Part shown: positions 15,435 to 23,193 of the stretch, piece by piece | Layout: the number at the start of each line of letters is the position of its first letter | Numbering within the stretch: position 1 is the stretch's first letter | Assembly (NCBI GenBank): GCA_048393055.1 | Contig: DBFJJS010000019.1 | Coordinates: forward strand, 54,150-118,149 | Length of the DNA stretch: 64,000 bases | Source of the DNA: Faeciplasma sp048393055 | Lineage (GTDB): Bacteria; Bacillota; Clostridia; Oscillospirales; Ruminococcaceae | Direction: 5' to 3' | Position numbers and translations under genes: made by a program | The notes under the pieces: model-generated | Database searches by the model: none | What the model was told of the DNA's origin: nothing | Seen by the model: only the letters and a program-made list of their open reading frames with translations

Positions 15435-17270
15435 ATGTTCAAAAGGAAACCAAAGGTACTCACACCGGAGCAGGCGGAAGAAATCCGTACAAAGGATTTT
15501 TTCGATATGATCCTGCCCGGCACAATCAAATTCCTTTCTGACCATTATATCTTGGGCGACAGTTATCGCTGTGTATGGGCGATCCGTGAGTATCCGCCCT
15601 CTACCGAGGAACAGGCAATCCTCTCTCAGCTTGCCGACCGCAGCGGCGTAACCTTACGCATCTATCACAGACTGGTCGAAAGCATGGAACAGAGGAAAAT
15701 CATTCAAAATGCCACCCGCCGAAACAAGCTGAAAAGCGGCGGCACTGATGTAAACGAAACCATCGAAGCCGAGGGTAACCTGCAGGATGTGGTGGAGCTG
15801 CTGGCGAATCTCCGCAAGAATCGTGAGCCGCTTCTGCACTGCTCGGTATTCATCGAATTAAAGGCACGGAATATGGACGCGCTCAAAGAGCTGCAGAGCG
15901 AGATTGCAATGGAGCTGACACGCTCCAAAATTTCGGTAGACCGCCTGACCTTACGGCAGAAAGAAGGCTTTTTGTCTGTTCTGCCAGTGGGCGCAAATCA
16001 GTTCGGCGCGCAGTATGAGCGTGTCCTGCCTGCCAGCTCGGTGGCAAATCTGTATCCCTTCAACTTCTCCGGCAAGACCGATCCGAAAGGCATCTATATT
16101 GGCAGAGATAAGTTCGGCACGAACATCCTCGTGGATTTCGACCGCAGAGCCGAAGACAAAACCACAAGCAATATCCTCATTTTAGGCAACAGCGGTCAGG
16201 GAAAAAGTTATCTGTTAAAGTTAATTCTCACCAACCTGCGCGAATCGGGAAAGCTGATCATCTGCCTTGATCCCGAAAGCGAGTACGAAGAAATCTGTTC
16301 GGCGCTGGGCGGTTGTTATATCGATTTCCTGTCCGGCGAGTACACTATCAATCCGCTGGAACCAAAGGCATGGTCTGATGGGCAGGACGATGACGGCGAT
16401 CCAACAGCACCAATTGCTTTTCGTAAAGCGACAAGGCTCAGTCAGCACATCGCATTTTTAAAAGACTTTTTCCGCAGCTACAAGGATTTCAGCGACATTC
16501 AGATCGATACCATTGAAATCCTGCTCTCCAAACTGTATGCCCGGTTCGGCATCACTGACAGCACCGATTACAGCAGGCTGAAGCCCACTGATTATCCCAT
16601 TATGGAGGATTTCTACAAGCTGTGTGAGGAAGAATTCTACAGCTACGATAAAAGCAGAAAATATCTCTATACCGAAGAAACGCTCCAAGAGGTATGCCTT
16701 GGCATCCACTCCATGTGTGTTGGTGCGGAAAGCAAATACTTCAACGGACACACCAACATCACGGATGACGCCTTCCTTGTGTTCGGCGTGAAGGGCTTAC
16801 TGGATACCAACAAGCGTCTCAAGGACGCCATGCTGTTTAACATCCTCTCCTTCATGAGCAATCAGTTGCTCGGCAAGGGCAATACGGCGGCGTCCATAGA
16901 CGAGCTGTACCTCTTCCTCACCAACATGACGGCAATCGAATATATCCGCAACGCCATGAAGCGTGTGCGCAAAAAAGAATCCTCGATCATTCTGGCCAGC
17001 CAGAACATCGAGGATTTTCTGATCCCGTCTATCCGTGAATTTACAAAGCCGCTGTTCTCCATTCCGACGCATCAGTTTCTGTTTAATGCGGGACAGATCA
17101 ACCCAAAGGAATATATGGACGCACTCCAAGTTGAGCCATCCGAATTCGAACTGATCAAATATCCCGAACGCGGCACCTGCCTCTACCGCTGCGGCAACGA
17201 GAGATATCTTTTGCAGGTCATCGCGCCGGAATACAAGGCGGCGCTGTTCGGAAAGGCAGGTGGACGATAA
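15435..17270 (+). CDS. virB4: VirB4/TraE-type conjugation ATPase
   Basis: 611 residues from ATG 15435, seven bases after AAAGGAGG. Walker A GNSGQGKS at 251-258; Walker B region after the SFMSNQLLGKGNTAASIDELYLFL stretch; the C-terminal KKESSIILASQNIEDFL and the FNAGQINPKEYMDAL block are typical. VirB4 powers assembly of the type IV channel and substrate passage at the inner membrane. No N-terminal membrane helix. Shares one base with the following gene. Confidence 0.95.
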   Translation: MFKRKPKVLTPEQAEEIRTKDFFDMILPGTIKFLSDHYILGDSYRCVWAIREYPPSTEEQAILSQLADRSGVTLRIYHRLVESMEQRKIIQNATRRNKLKSGGTDVNETIEAEGNLQDVVELLANLRKNREPLLHCSVFIELKARNMDALKELQSEIAMELTRSKISVDRLTLRQKEGFLSVLPVGANQFGAQYERVLPASSVANLYPFNFSGKTDPKGIYIGRDKFGTNILVDFDRRAEDKTTSNILILGNSGQGKSYLLKLILTNLRESGKLIICLDPESEYEEICSALGGCYIDFLSGEYTINPLEPKAWSDGQDDDGDPTAPIAFRKATRLSQHIAFLKDFFRSYKDFSDIQIDTIEILLSKLYARFGITDSTDYSRLKPTDYPIMEDFYKLCEEEFYSYDKSRKYLYTEETLQEVCLGIHSMCVGAESKYFNGHTNITDDAFLVFGVKGLLDTNKRLKDAMLFNILSFMSNQLLGKGNTAASIDELYLFLTNMTAIEYIRNAMKRVRKKESSIILASQNIEDFLIPSIREFTKPLFSIPTHQFLFNAGQINPKEYMDALQVEPSEFELIKYPERGTCLYRCGNERYLLQVIAPEYKAALFGKAGGR

Positions 17271-17761
17271 TGACACCGGCAGAAGAAAAAAGAGTCCGTG
17301 AGCTGACGGAAGAAATCTCCGGACTCAAAAAACATCTGGTTTTGAAAAGCGCGGTCATGACCAACAGGGACACTTTCGATACACTCGAAAAGATCGGCGA
17401 GCTGTTGAGCGAAAAGAATGCGCTGACCGGTCTTCATGAGGACGCGGCCTACCTTTATCTCGATGACGGCGAATGCTTTCGGGAGGTCAAAGGCTTTGTG
17501 GGCGAGGACTCCGGTATGCATGACTGTATGGGAACAGCGCTGAAGATCGGCGACACGGTGTCCCTAAACGGCTATCCTCGGCTCGTTATGCAGGACATGC
17601 CTTCACAAAAAACGCTCTTGGAATGCGGCCGCAAAAAGATCAAGGATTGTTCGGAGATGGATATACAGGATGCTTTTAGCTGTGCCTTTACCGTCTCCCT
17701 TCATTCCTGTTTAGAAGATTACGAAAATAGTCTGGCACACGGCATGGAGATGCGGCTATGA
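17270..17761 (+). CDS. Hypothetical protein between VirB4 and NlpC genes
   Basis: 163 residues; its N-terminal 45 residues form a likely coiled coil (EEKRVRELTEEISGLKKHL), followed by a beta-rich part (DAAYLYLDDGECFREVKGFVGEDSG) and a Cys-containing tail. Starts on the last base of virB4 and overlaps the next gene by four, so it is surely expressed with the channel. No family recognised. Confidence 0.65.
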   Translation: MTPAEEKRVRELTEEISGLKKHLVLKSAVMTNRDTFDTLEKIGELLSEKNALTGLHEDAAYLYLDDGECFREVKGFVGEDSGMHDCMGTALKIGDTVSLNGYPRLVMQDMPSQKTLLECGRKKIKDCSEMDIQDAFSCAFTVSLHSCLEDYENSLAHGMEMRL

Positions 17762-18798
17762 GCGCGACCGTTGCCGCCGCCCTTAAAAAGATTGCTGTCT
17801 CACTGCTTACCAATCCAAAGATACTGAAAACCGTACTCGGCATTGTGCTTGGGATTATCATCATTATCATCATGCCCATCGTGGCGATTGTCTCTATCTT
17901 CAATGGCGGCATCGAGATTGACACCGACCGTCTGCAGACGATGGTGGTAGAAAACCTCTCTGCAGAGGAACAGCAAAAGCTGCAGTTTGTTGAGGATACC
18001 ATGTACGCCATTGAAGATGAGATGAAAGCCGCCGGTTTCACCGGTAAAGTAAAGGAGGCGCAGGTACTGTATGTGCTTGCACTTTCCGATTATGCCGGAC
18101 AGTCTGATTTCGTTTCCAAACTGGTGGGCTGCTTTGCCGAAGATCAGACAGACGAACAACTTATCGCAGCAGTCAACTCTGCATTCGGCACACAGCTCAC
18201 AGCCGAAGATTTCGGTAAAGTTATGGGAAATATCTGCGCTACGGCAATCGACATTTCGGACTTTACCGATCCCGCAACAAAAAACAATTTGGACATCGTG
18301 AAATGGGCAATCCATGCGCAGGAAAACGGATGGGGATATGTCTACGGCACATACGGTTCCGTGCTGGATGAAGCGCTGCTGACAAGCAAGATAATACAGT
18401 ATCCCGATGAGGTCGGCGGTTATGAGGATTTCATTCGTCAGAATTGGCTGGGCGGCAGAACCGCAGACTGTGTTGGACTTATAAAAGGCTACGGCTGGTA
18501 CAATACCGAAACTGCGCAAATTGAAATCGGCGCAAACGGTATGCCCGACATCGGTGCGGATACCATGTATGAAAACGCCGCAGAGAAAGGCACGATTGAT
18601 ACCATCCCCGAAATCCCCGGCTTGGCTGTTTGGCACGAAGGTCATATCGGCATCTATATCGGAAACGGCGAGGTGATCCAAGCCGCGAATACCAATGCGG
18701 GAGTCATACGCACACCGATGGGTCAAACCGGCTGGACGCACTGGCTGAAAATCCCGTATATCAGCTATATCGAAGAAACGGAGGAAACGAATCCATGA
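17758..18798 (+). CDS. VirB1-like NlpC/P60 peptidoglycan hydrolase
   Basis: 346 residues. One membrane helix (residues 24-47, rich in Ile) is followed by a linker and a helical domain; the C-terminal NlpC/P60 domain has the catalytic Cys238 (RTADCVGLIKGY) and His at 293-296 (VWHEGHIGIYIG). Such enzymes cut stem-peptide bonds to let the conjugation channel through the Gram-positive wall (CwlT/VirB1 role). The usual lysozyme-like half is not obvious. The position after virB4 is the norm for these elements. Confidence 0.9.
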   Translation: MSATVAAALKKIAVSLLTNPKILKTVLGIVLGIIIIIIMPIVAIVSIFNGGIEIDTDRLQTMVVENLSAEEQQKLQFVEDTMYAIEDEMKAAGFTGKVKEAQVLYVLALSDYAGQSDFVSKLVGCFAEDQTDEQLIAAVNSAFGTQLTAEDFGKVMGNICATAIDISDFTDPATKNNLDIVKWAIHAQENGWGYVYGTYGSVLDEALLTSKIIQYPDEVGGYEDFIRQNWLGGRTADCVGLIKGYGWYNTETAQIEIGANGMPDIGADTMYENAAEKGTIDTIPEIPGLAVWHEGHIGIYIGNGEVIQAANTNAGVIRTPMGQTGWTHWLKIPYISYIEETEETNP

Positions 18799-19028
18799 GT
18801 AAAAGAACAATGACACCCACAGAAGATCGGCAGGAGCAGGAAAACCAAACCACTGAAATCCTGCTGGTGGAAGACGCTGTGCAGACCACAGCCTATCTTG
18901 TAAACGCGCCGGACTGCTGTTCGGGAGCCGAGCAGCTCGATCATGTTCTCGGAATGCTCGGCGCCGATGTGATGGATGAAGACGTCTATCACAGCGAAGA
19001 TCAGCATCCAAGGCTGTCTATGAAATAG
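18795..19028 (+). CDS. Small acidic hypothetical protein
   Basis: 77 residues from ATG 18795, overlapping the preceding stop by four bases. Acidic and Glu/Gln-rich, with CC near the middle (DCCSGAEQLDHVLGMLGADV). No membrane segment. Co-translated with the NlpC protein, role unknown. Confidence 0.55.
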   Translation: MSKRTMTPTEDRQEQENQTTEILLVEDAVQTTAYLVNAPDCCSGAEQLDHVLGMLGADVMDEDVYHSEDQHPRLSMK

Positions 19029-19087
19029 GCGAAACCGCTATGAAAATCAATGTATCTCCCCACAGAAAAGAAACGGAGGAATAAAAG

Positions 19088-19825
19088 ATGATAAAGTTAA
19101 CCGACTTTATAACCAAAGTCAGCGATATGGTGAACGGCTATGACAAAACTGCCGTACTCGATTGGGTGGCATTTGCAGGCTTTATGAACGAGAGTGCTGG
19201 TGCGGGTACAAGTTCATTGGAAAAAGAATTGTTTGAAGTGTACCGTCCGCTTTGCTATGTAAAAAACAATTTCAGCAATGACGTCCTTCAGCAGAGCCTG
19301 AAATTCGATACCCTCGGCAACGAAATTGTCTTTGGTGCGATGATGTTTGCCGCGGGATATTCACATGACGAGGTCAGAACTTTAGCGAATGAGGGCGTGT
19401 TCGAGGACGGTTTTACACCCTACGGCACAACTGAAAAATCTTCGCTGTCCGTTATAGGAATCAGAGGCAGAGATGACCTTTTATTTATCGGGCGTTACCA
19501 GTCTGCCGACAGCGTGCGGCAAAAGCTGAACGGTGCCGCTGCTCTTGCGGATGTACGCGGACAAAATATAGAAACGATGCTGAAAGAAACTGCGCGAACA
19601 GACCGTGACACTTGGACGATTACCCATCCGAAACTGATTGACGCGGTGAAAACAGCCTGCACTGACTCCTCTGCCATCGAGCATATTACACTGTACGATC
19701 CCGAAAATCATGAGATCATACAATGCAATACAGAAGGAATGACAACCGAGCAAAGAGTTTCTTTTTTTCACAGCGGCAACGTAGACGAACAGGGCGAACC
19801 CTCTAATCCTGTTCTTTCTATGTGA
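19088..19825 (+). CDS. Hypothetical ICE protein
   Basis: 245 residues with ATG preceded by ACGGAGG. Predicted soluble alpha/beta protein, no signal or membrane segment; features include VLDWVAFAGFMNESAGAGTSSLEKEL and a C-terminal YDPENHEIIQCN beta pair. I do not recognise a family. It is followed after 11 bases by the next gene of the same run. Confidence 0.65.
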   Translation: MIKLTDFITKVSDMVNGYDKTAVLDWVAFAGFMNESAGAGTSSLEKELFEVYRPLCYVKNNFSNDVLQQSLKFDTLGNEIVFGAMMFAAGYSHDEVRTLANEGVFEDGFTPYGTTEKSSLSVIGIRGRDDLLFIGRYQSADSVRQKLNGAAALADVRGQNIETMLKETARTDRDTWTITHPKLIDAVKTACTDSSAIEHITLYDPENHEIIQCNTEGMTTEQRVSFFHSGNVDEQGEPSNPVLSM

Positions 19826-19836
19826 AGGAGGATCAA

Positions 19837-20100
19837 ATGAAAGGAAAAATGAAATCCCTTTACGGGATATATAAAAAGCATGGGCGTGAAGCGTTTCTCG
19901 ATGCGGCTAAAAGCTACTCTGTCCATGTAAGAGACACCATCGAGGATACCCTTTCTGAGATGGAATCCCGATGGTATGACGGCAGTCAAACCATGACCGA
20001 GGCCGAAAAGATGATCGATGATTACAACAACGGGCTAACGCCGTTAAACGAACAGGAACACCCATCTGTCGATATGGCACAGCCCCAAATGAAAATGTGA
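19837..20100 (+). CDS. Small helical hypothetical protein
   Basis: 87 residues from ATG 19837 after AAGGAGG. Lys-rich start (MKGKMKSLYGIYKKHGREAF), then helices and an MAQPQMKM tail like those of other genes in this element that end in MKM or MQM. Unknown function; may bind nucleic acid. Confidence 0.6.
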   Translation: MKGKMKSLYGIYKKHGREAFLDAAKSYSVHVRDTIEDTLSEMESRWYDGSQTMTEAEKMIDDYNNGLTPLNEQEHPSVDMAQPQMKM

Positions 20101-20110
20101 GGTGAGCATC

Positions 20111-20377
20111 ATGAAAAAAGCAGTAATCCCTGTGTCTTTTGACGCGGAAAAACTCTCCGCCGCCAAACTGTATATGGCACAGAAAGACCTGTCCTTTGAG
20201 GAAGAAATGGAAAAAGCCGCTGACGCATTGTACAGCAAACACGTGCCTGCGGGCGTGCGGGAGTTTATCGAACTGAATGCCGGGAACAAAACAGCCGCTG
20301 CCAAGCCGAAGAAACCGAAAGCTGTTCCTTCTTCTGCTGTGGGCGCTCCCGGCCGCACGGACGGTGATTCTGTTTGA
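20111..20377 (+). CDS. DUF6103-like protein
   Basis: 88 residues from ATG 20111; the GTG at 20102 belongs to the ribosome site. The pattern MKKAVIPVSFDAEKLSAAKLYMAQKDLSFEEEMEKAADALYSKHVPAGVREFIE fits the DUF6103 family of Clostridial conjugative elements, with a ribbon-helix-helix-like opening. Its end overlaps the amidoligase gene by four bases. Confidence 0.7.
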   Translation: MKKAVIPVSFDAEKLSAAKLYMAQKDLSFEEEMEKAADALYSKHVPAGVREFIELNAGNKTAAAKPKKPKAVPSSAVGAPGRTDGDSV

Positions 20378-21399
20378 GAAGCCAGAACTTCGGTATCGAA
20401 ATTGAGATGACCGGGCTGACAAGAGCAGCGGCGGCAAGGATTATTGCGGGACATTTCGGTACGCAGGCGACCCATGTCGGCGGTGGGTATGACGCCTATA
20501 CCATCAGAGACAACCGTAACCGTCAATGGAAAGTGGTGAGTGACGCCTCCATCCGCTGCCGCAACGGTAACAACCGTTCGGCAAGCCGGGACTATTCGGT
20601 GGAATTTGTTTCTCCGATCTGTCAGTACGAAGATATTGAAACGGTGCAGGAACTTGTGCGCAAGCTCCGCGCAGGCGGTGCAAAGGTCAACGACTCCTGC
20701 GGCATCCATGTTCATGTGGATGCCTCCTCCCATACGCCGCAGACGCTCCGTAATATTGTAAACATTATGGCGTCCAAAGAGGATTTGCTGTACAAGACAT
20801 TAAAAGTTCAGGTGAACCGAGAGCATTACTGTCAGAAAGCAGACACCCGATTTTTAGAGGAACTCAACCATAAGCGTCCCAAAACTATGCAGGAGGTGGA
20901 GCAGATGTGGTACAACGGCTACGGCGGACGATATATCCACTACGATGACAGCCGCTATCACGCCCTCAATCTGCACAGTGTGTTTTCAAAAGGCACGATT
21001 GAATTCCGTATGTTCAATTCCACTCTCCACGCCGGAGAAGTGAAATCATATATTCAACTGTGCCTTGCCATCAGCCATCAGGCGCTTGTGCAGCGAGGCG
21101 CATCCCGCATCAAGAGACAGCCGGAAAATGAGAAATACACCTTCCGCACTTGGCTTTTACGGCTGGGGTTGATTGGTGATGAATTTAAAACCGCCCGCCA
21201 GCATCTGCTGAAAAATTTAGAGGGCAACATTGCATGGCGTGATCCCGCACAAGCCGAAGCACAGAAAGCCCGCCTTGCCGCAAAGCGGTTAGCCGAGCAG
21301 CAGGAAACCGAGGAACAACAGCCGATGGTCGAAGAAGAACCGACAGCACAAGCAAATGAGCAGGAGCAGGACGCTCCTGCTTTTTCAATGCAGATGTAA
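20374..21399 (+). CDS. Putative amidoligase (amidoligase_2 family)
   Basis: 341 residues from TTG 20374. The ATP-grasp-like/glutamine-synthetase-like core is seen in NFGIEIEMTGL, VVSDASI, YSVEFVSPI and the CGIHVHVDAS block, followed by IEFRMFNSTLHAGEV near residues 210-230; these are the metal- and substrate-binding signatures of the amidoligase family. Such enzymes join an amino acid or amine to a carboxyl group using ATP. It is directly followed by a gamma-glutamylcyclotransferase gene, a pairing described for this family. The substrate could be a cell-wall peptide or a small metabolite. A C-terminal Glu/Gln-rich tail is extra. Confidence 0.85.
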   Translation: MRSQNFGIEIEMTGLTRAAAARIIAGHFGTQATHVGGGYDAYTIRDNRNRQWKVVSDASIRCRNGNNRSASRDYSVEFVSPICQYEDIETVQELVRKLRAGGAKVNDSCGIHVHVDASSHTPQTLRNIVNIMASKEDLLYKTLKVQVNREHYCQKADTRFLEELNHKRPKTMQEVEQMWYNGYGGRYIHYDDSRYHALNLHSVFSKGTIEFRMFNSTLHAGEVKSYIQLCLAISHQALVQRGASRIKRQPENEKYTFRTWLLRLGLIGDEFKTARQHLLKNLEGNIAWRDPAQAEAQKARLAAKRLAEQQETEEQQPMVEEEPTAQANEQEQDAPAFSMQM

Positions 21400-21415
21400 G
21401 GAGTGAAAAGTAAAT

Positions 21416-22024
21416 ATGAGCAAACGATTGTATGTTGCCTACGGCAGCAATCTCAATATCCGTCAGATGAGATACCGGTGTCCCGGCGCGAAATTGTACG
21501 GCACAGGCGTAATCGAAGATTATGAGCTGCAGTTTAAAGGGCAGCCTCATGGCGCCTTTGCTACCATCGCACCCAAAGAAGGCGCCTCCGTCCCTGTTGC
21601 GGTGTGGGAAATTTCCGAAAAGAACGAGCAGGAGCTCGACCGTTACGAGGGATATCCCTCGCACTACTTCAAGCAAAATGTTCCCGTGCAGCTTGACGGA
21701 GAAGAAGTAAACGCCATGGTGTATATCATGAATCTCAAGATGGGCTTCGGTCTTCCTTCTCCGTATTATTACCAAACAGTCTATGAGGGCTACAACGACT
21801 GTGGGTTGGATACCGATGTGTTTGACAAGGCTGTCCTGAAAAGCACGGCGCAGTTCTATGCCGCACATCGAGAGCCGGAACCTCAACAGACGCTGTTTGA
21901 TATGGAAGATAAGGATGACTTTTTGTACGAACTGGAGGACTATGATGAATACGAACCCGATGAGGATGAGCAGGCTATGGACGAAAGCGATCCCTTCTAT
22001 TTCTCGGAGGGGATGCATTTATGA
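21416..22024 (+). CDS. Gamma-glutamylcyclotransferase-like (AIG2/GGCT) protein
   Basis: 202 residues. YVAYGSNLNIRQMRYRCPGAKLYGTGVIEDYELQF is the GGCT substrate loop, and the conserved acidic catalytic Glu is in LDRYEGYPSHY. The C-terminal 60 residues are a very acidic tail absent from typical members. GGCT enzymes release 5-oxoproline from gamma-glutamyl compounds, so next to an amidoligase this enzyme may remove or trim the amide product. Overlaps the next gene by four bases. Confidence 0.88.
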   Translation: MSKRLYVAYGSNLNIRQMRYRCPGAKLYGTGVIEDYELQFKGQPHGAFATIAPKEGASVPVAVWEISEKNEQELDRYEGYPSHYFKQNVPVQLDGEEVNAMVYIMNLKMGFGLPSPYYYQTVYEGYNDCGLDTDVFDKAVLKSTAQFYAAHREPEPQQTLFDMEDKDDFLYELEDYDEYEPDEDEQAMDESDPFYFSEGMHL

Positions 22025-22419
22025 GCCGCAAAAAAGAATTACAGCGGCAGCTCGGCGGCCGTTATTCCTATGAGCGATTGCTCAGCGACCGTAGAATCCA
22101 GCGGATGAGGCAGCGAATCCCTGCGGATTTTTCCGAAACGACTGCCGCCGTCCTCACCGCGGGATGCCTGCGACTGAACGCTGTTCTCTATCGTTCCTGC
22201 AAAGAACTGCTACTCGGTTACGATGTGTTCGTCAAGGACGATCCGGACTCGCCGGAGTGGATTTACTATGACGGTCTCTCCGATCCGGTCAGCTTAAAGG
22301 AAGCGGATATGATCAGAATTCTCGACCGTCTTATAACAGAGCGTGGACTTTCCTATACCGAGAGTTGCTTCAAACGGTTGGACGGCAAAACGGTAAAGAA
22401 AGACAAGAGCCGCCTGTAA
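22021..22419 (+). CDS. Conserved hypothetical, upstream of oriT region
   Basis: 132 residues, basic at both ends, with no membrane segment. Starts MSRKKELQRQLGGRYSYERLLSDRRIQRMRQRI and ends TVKKDKSRL. The 4-base overlap shows coupling to the cyclotransferase. It is the last gene before the 361-base non-coding stretch. No family recognised. Confidence 0.6.
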   Translation: MSRKKELQRQLGGRYSYERLLSDRRIQRMRQRIPADFSETTAAVLTAGCLRLNAVLYRSCKELLLGYDVFVKDDPDSPEWIYYDGLSDPVSLKEADMIRILDRLITERGLSYTESCFKRLDGKTVKKDKSRL

Positions 22420-22780
22420 GCCGCCGTGTCGTCCCGTATGCCGACTTTCCCGGAATGGTGGAGAAACCACCCGACCGACAGGCTCCAAGCGAAATTCGGG
22501 CGGTTTTGGCGAAAGTCTGCACAGAGAGAAATACAGCCCCAAATCGACCGGCTTAGCCTGCGATTTGGTTGCAGGATAAAGGCGGGTGGCTGTAAACGCC
22601 TCTCCGCCGGTTCCCGGCAACCCGCAACGCGGACTGCCATCAAAGGTTTTACGGCTTTTCGGTTTTTCCGTTTTAGGTACACCTGAAAACCACCGTCAGC
22701 CCAAATGGGTGCACCGAGAAAAAGACCAGCCCCGTAAAACCGCCGTTTTTATGGTGGCTGTCGGAAAGGAGTGAACGCCG
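22420..22780 (+). other. Non-coding region, candidate origin of transfer
   Basis: 361 bases with no convincing gene, immediately upstream of the relaxosome gene and relaxase. It holds a perfect 8-base inverted repeat (CCAAATCG, 22539-22546, with CGATTTGG, 22561-22568), a GCCGG/CCGGC pair near 22605, and related words AAAACCACCGTC and AAAACCGCCGTT around 22685 and 22735. Placement and inverted repeats are what an oriT needs; the nick site cannot be pointed out. Confidence 0.5.
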
Positions 22781-23191
22781 ATGGGCAAAGAAAAGAAAAT
22801 CCGCATTCCTCTGTGGATCTACCCATCTACAGAAGAAAAATTACAGAAGAATTATGAAGCAGACAACTGCAAAAGTCCCAGTGAATTTATAGAGAAAGCG
22901 ATTTTGTTTTACTGCGGTTATCTTGCCAGCGAGGAATATAAGCAATACCTTCCGAATGTTGTTGTATCTACCATGCAGGGCAGCCTCGATGCCTTTGAGG
23001 ATCGCATGGCAACGCTGCTTTTCAAAATCGCCGTGGAGCTTTGTATGATGCTCCATTTGACTGCAGCGACCAATGAGATCGATGCGGATACGCTCTCCCG
23101 GCTTCGGGGACTATGCGTAGAGGAAGTAAAACGCCTGCGCGGTGCGGTGCGCTTGGAGGACGCTGTGAAATTTCAAAACGGCAATGAATAA
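22781..23191 (+). CDS. MobC-like relaxosome accessory protein
   Basis: 136 residues, GGAAAGGAG before the ATG. The N-terminus IRIPLWIYPSTEEKLQKNYEADNCKSPSEFIEKAILFYCGYL is a ribbon-helix-helix DNA-binding fold, followed by a helical region for dimerisation. It sits two bases from the relaxase and next to the presumed oriT, as relaxosome proteins do. It likely bends or marks oriT for the relaxase. Confidence 0.8.
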   Translation: MGKEKKIRIPLWIYPSTEEKLQKNYEADNCKSPSEFIEKAILFYCGYLASEEYKQYLPNVVVSTMQGSLDAFEDRMATLLFKIAVELCMMLHLTAATNEIDADTLSRLRGLCVEEVKRLRGAVRLEDAVKFQNGNE

Positions 23192-23193
23192 CC

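Noticed and set aside
17800..19011. A 403-codon open frame on the minus strand over the NlpC gene
   Set aside because: Antisense shadow of the well-supported NlpC/P60 gene; unusual amino-acid composition and no start signal.
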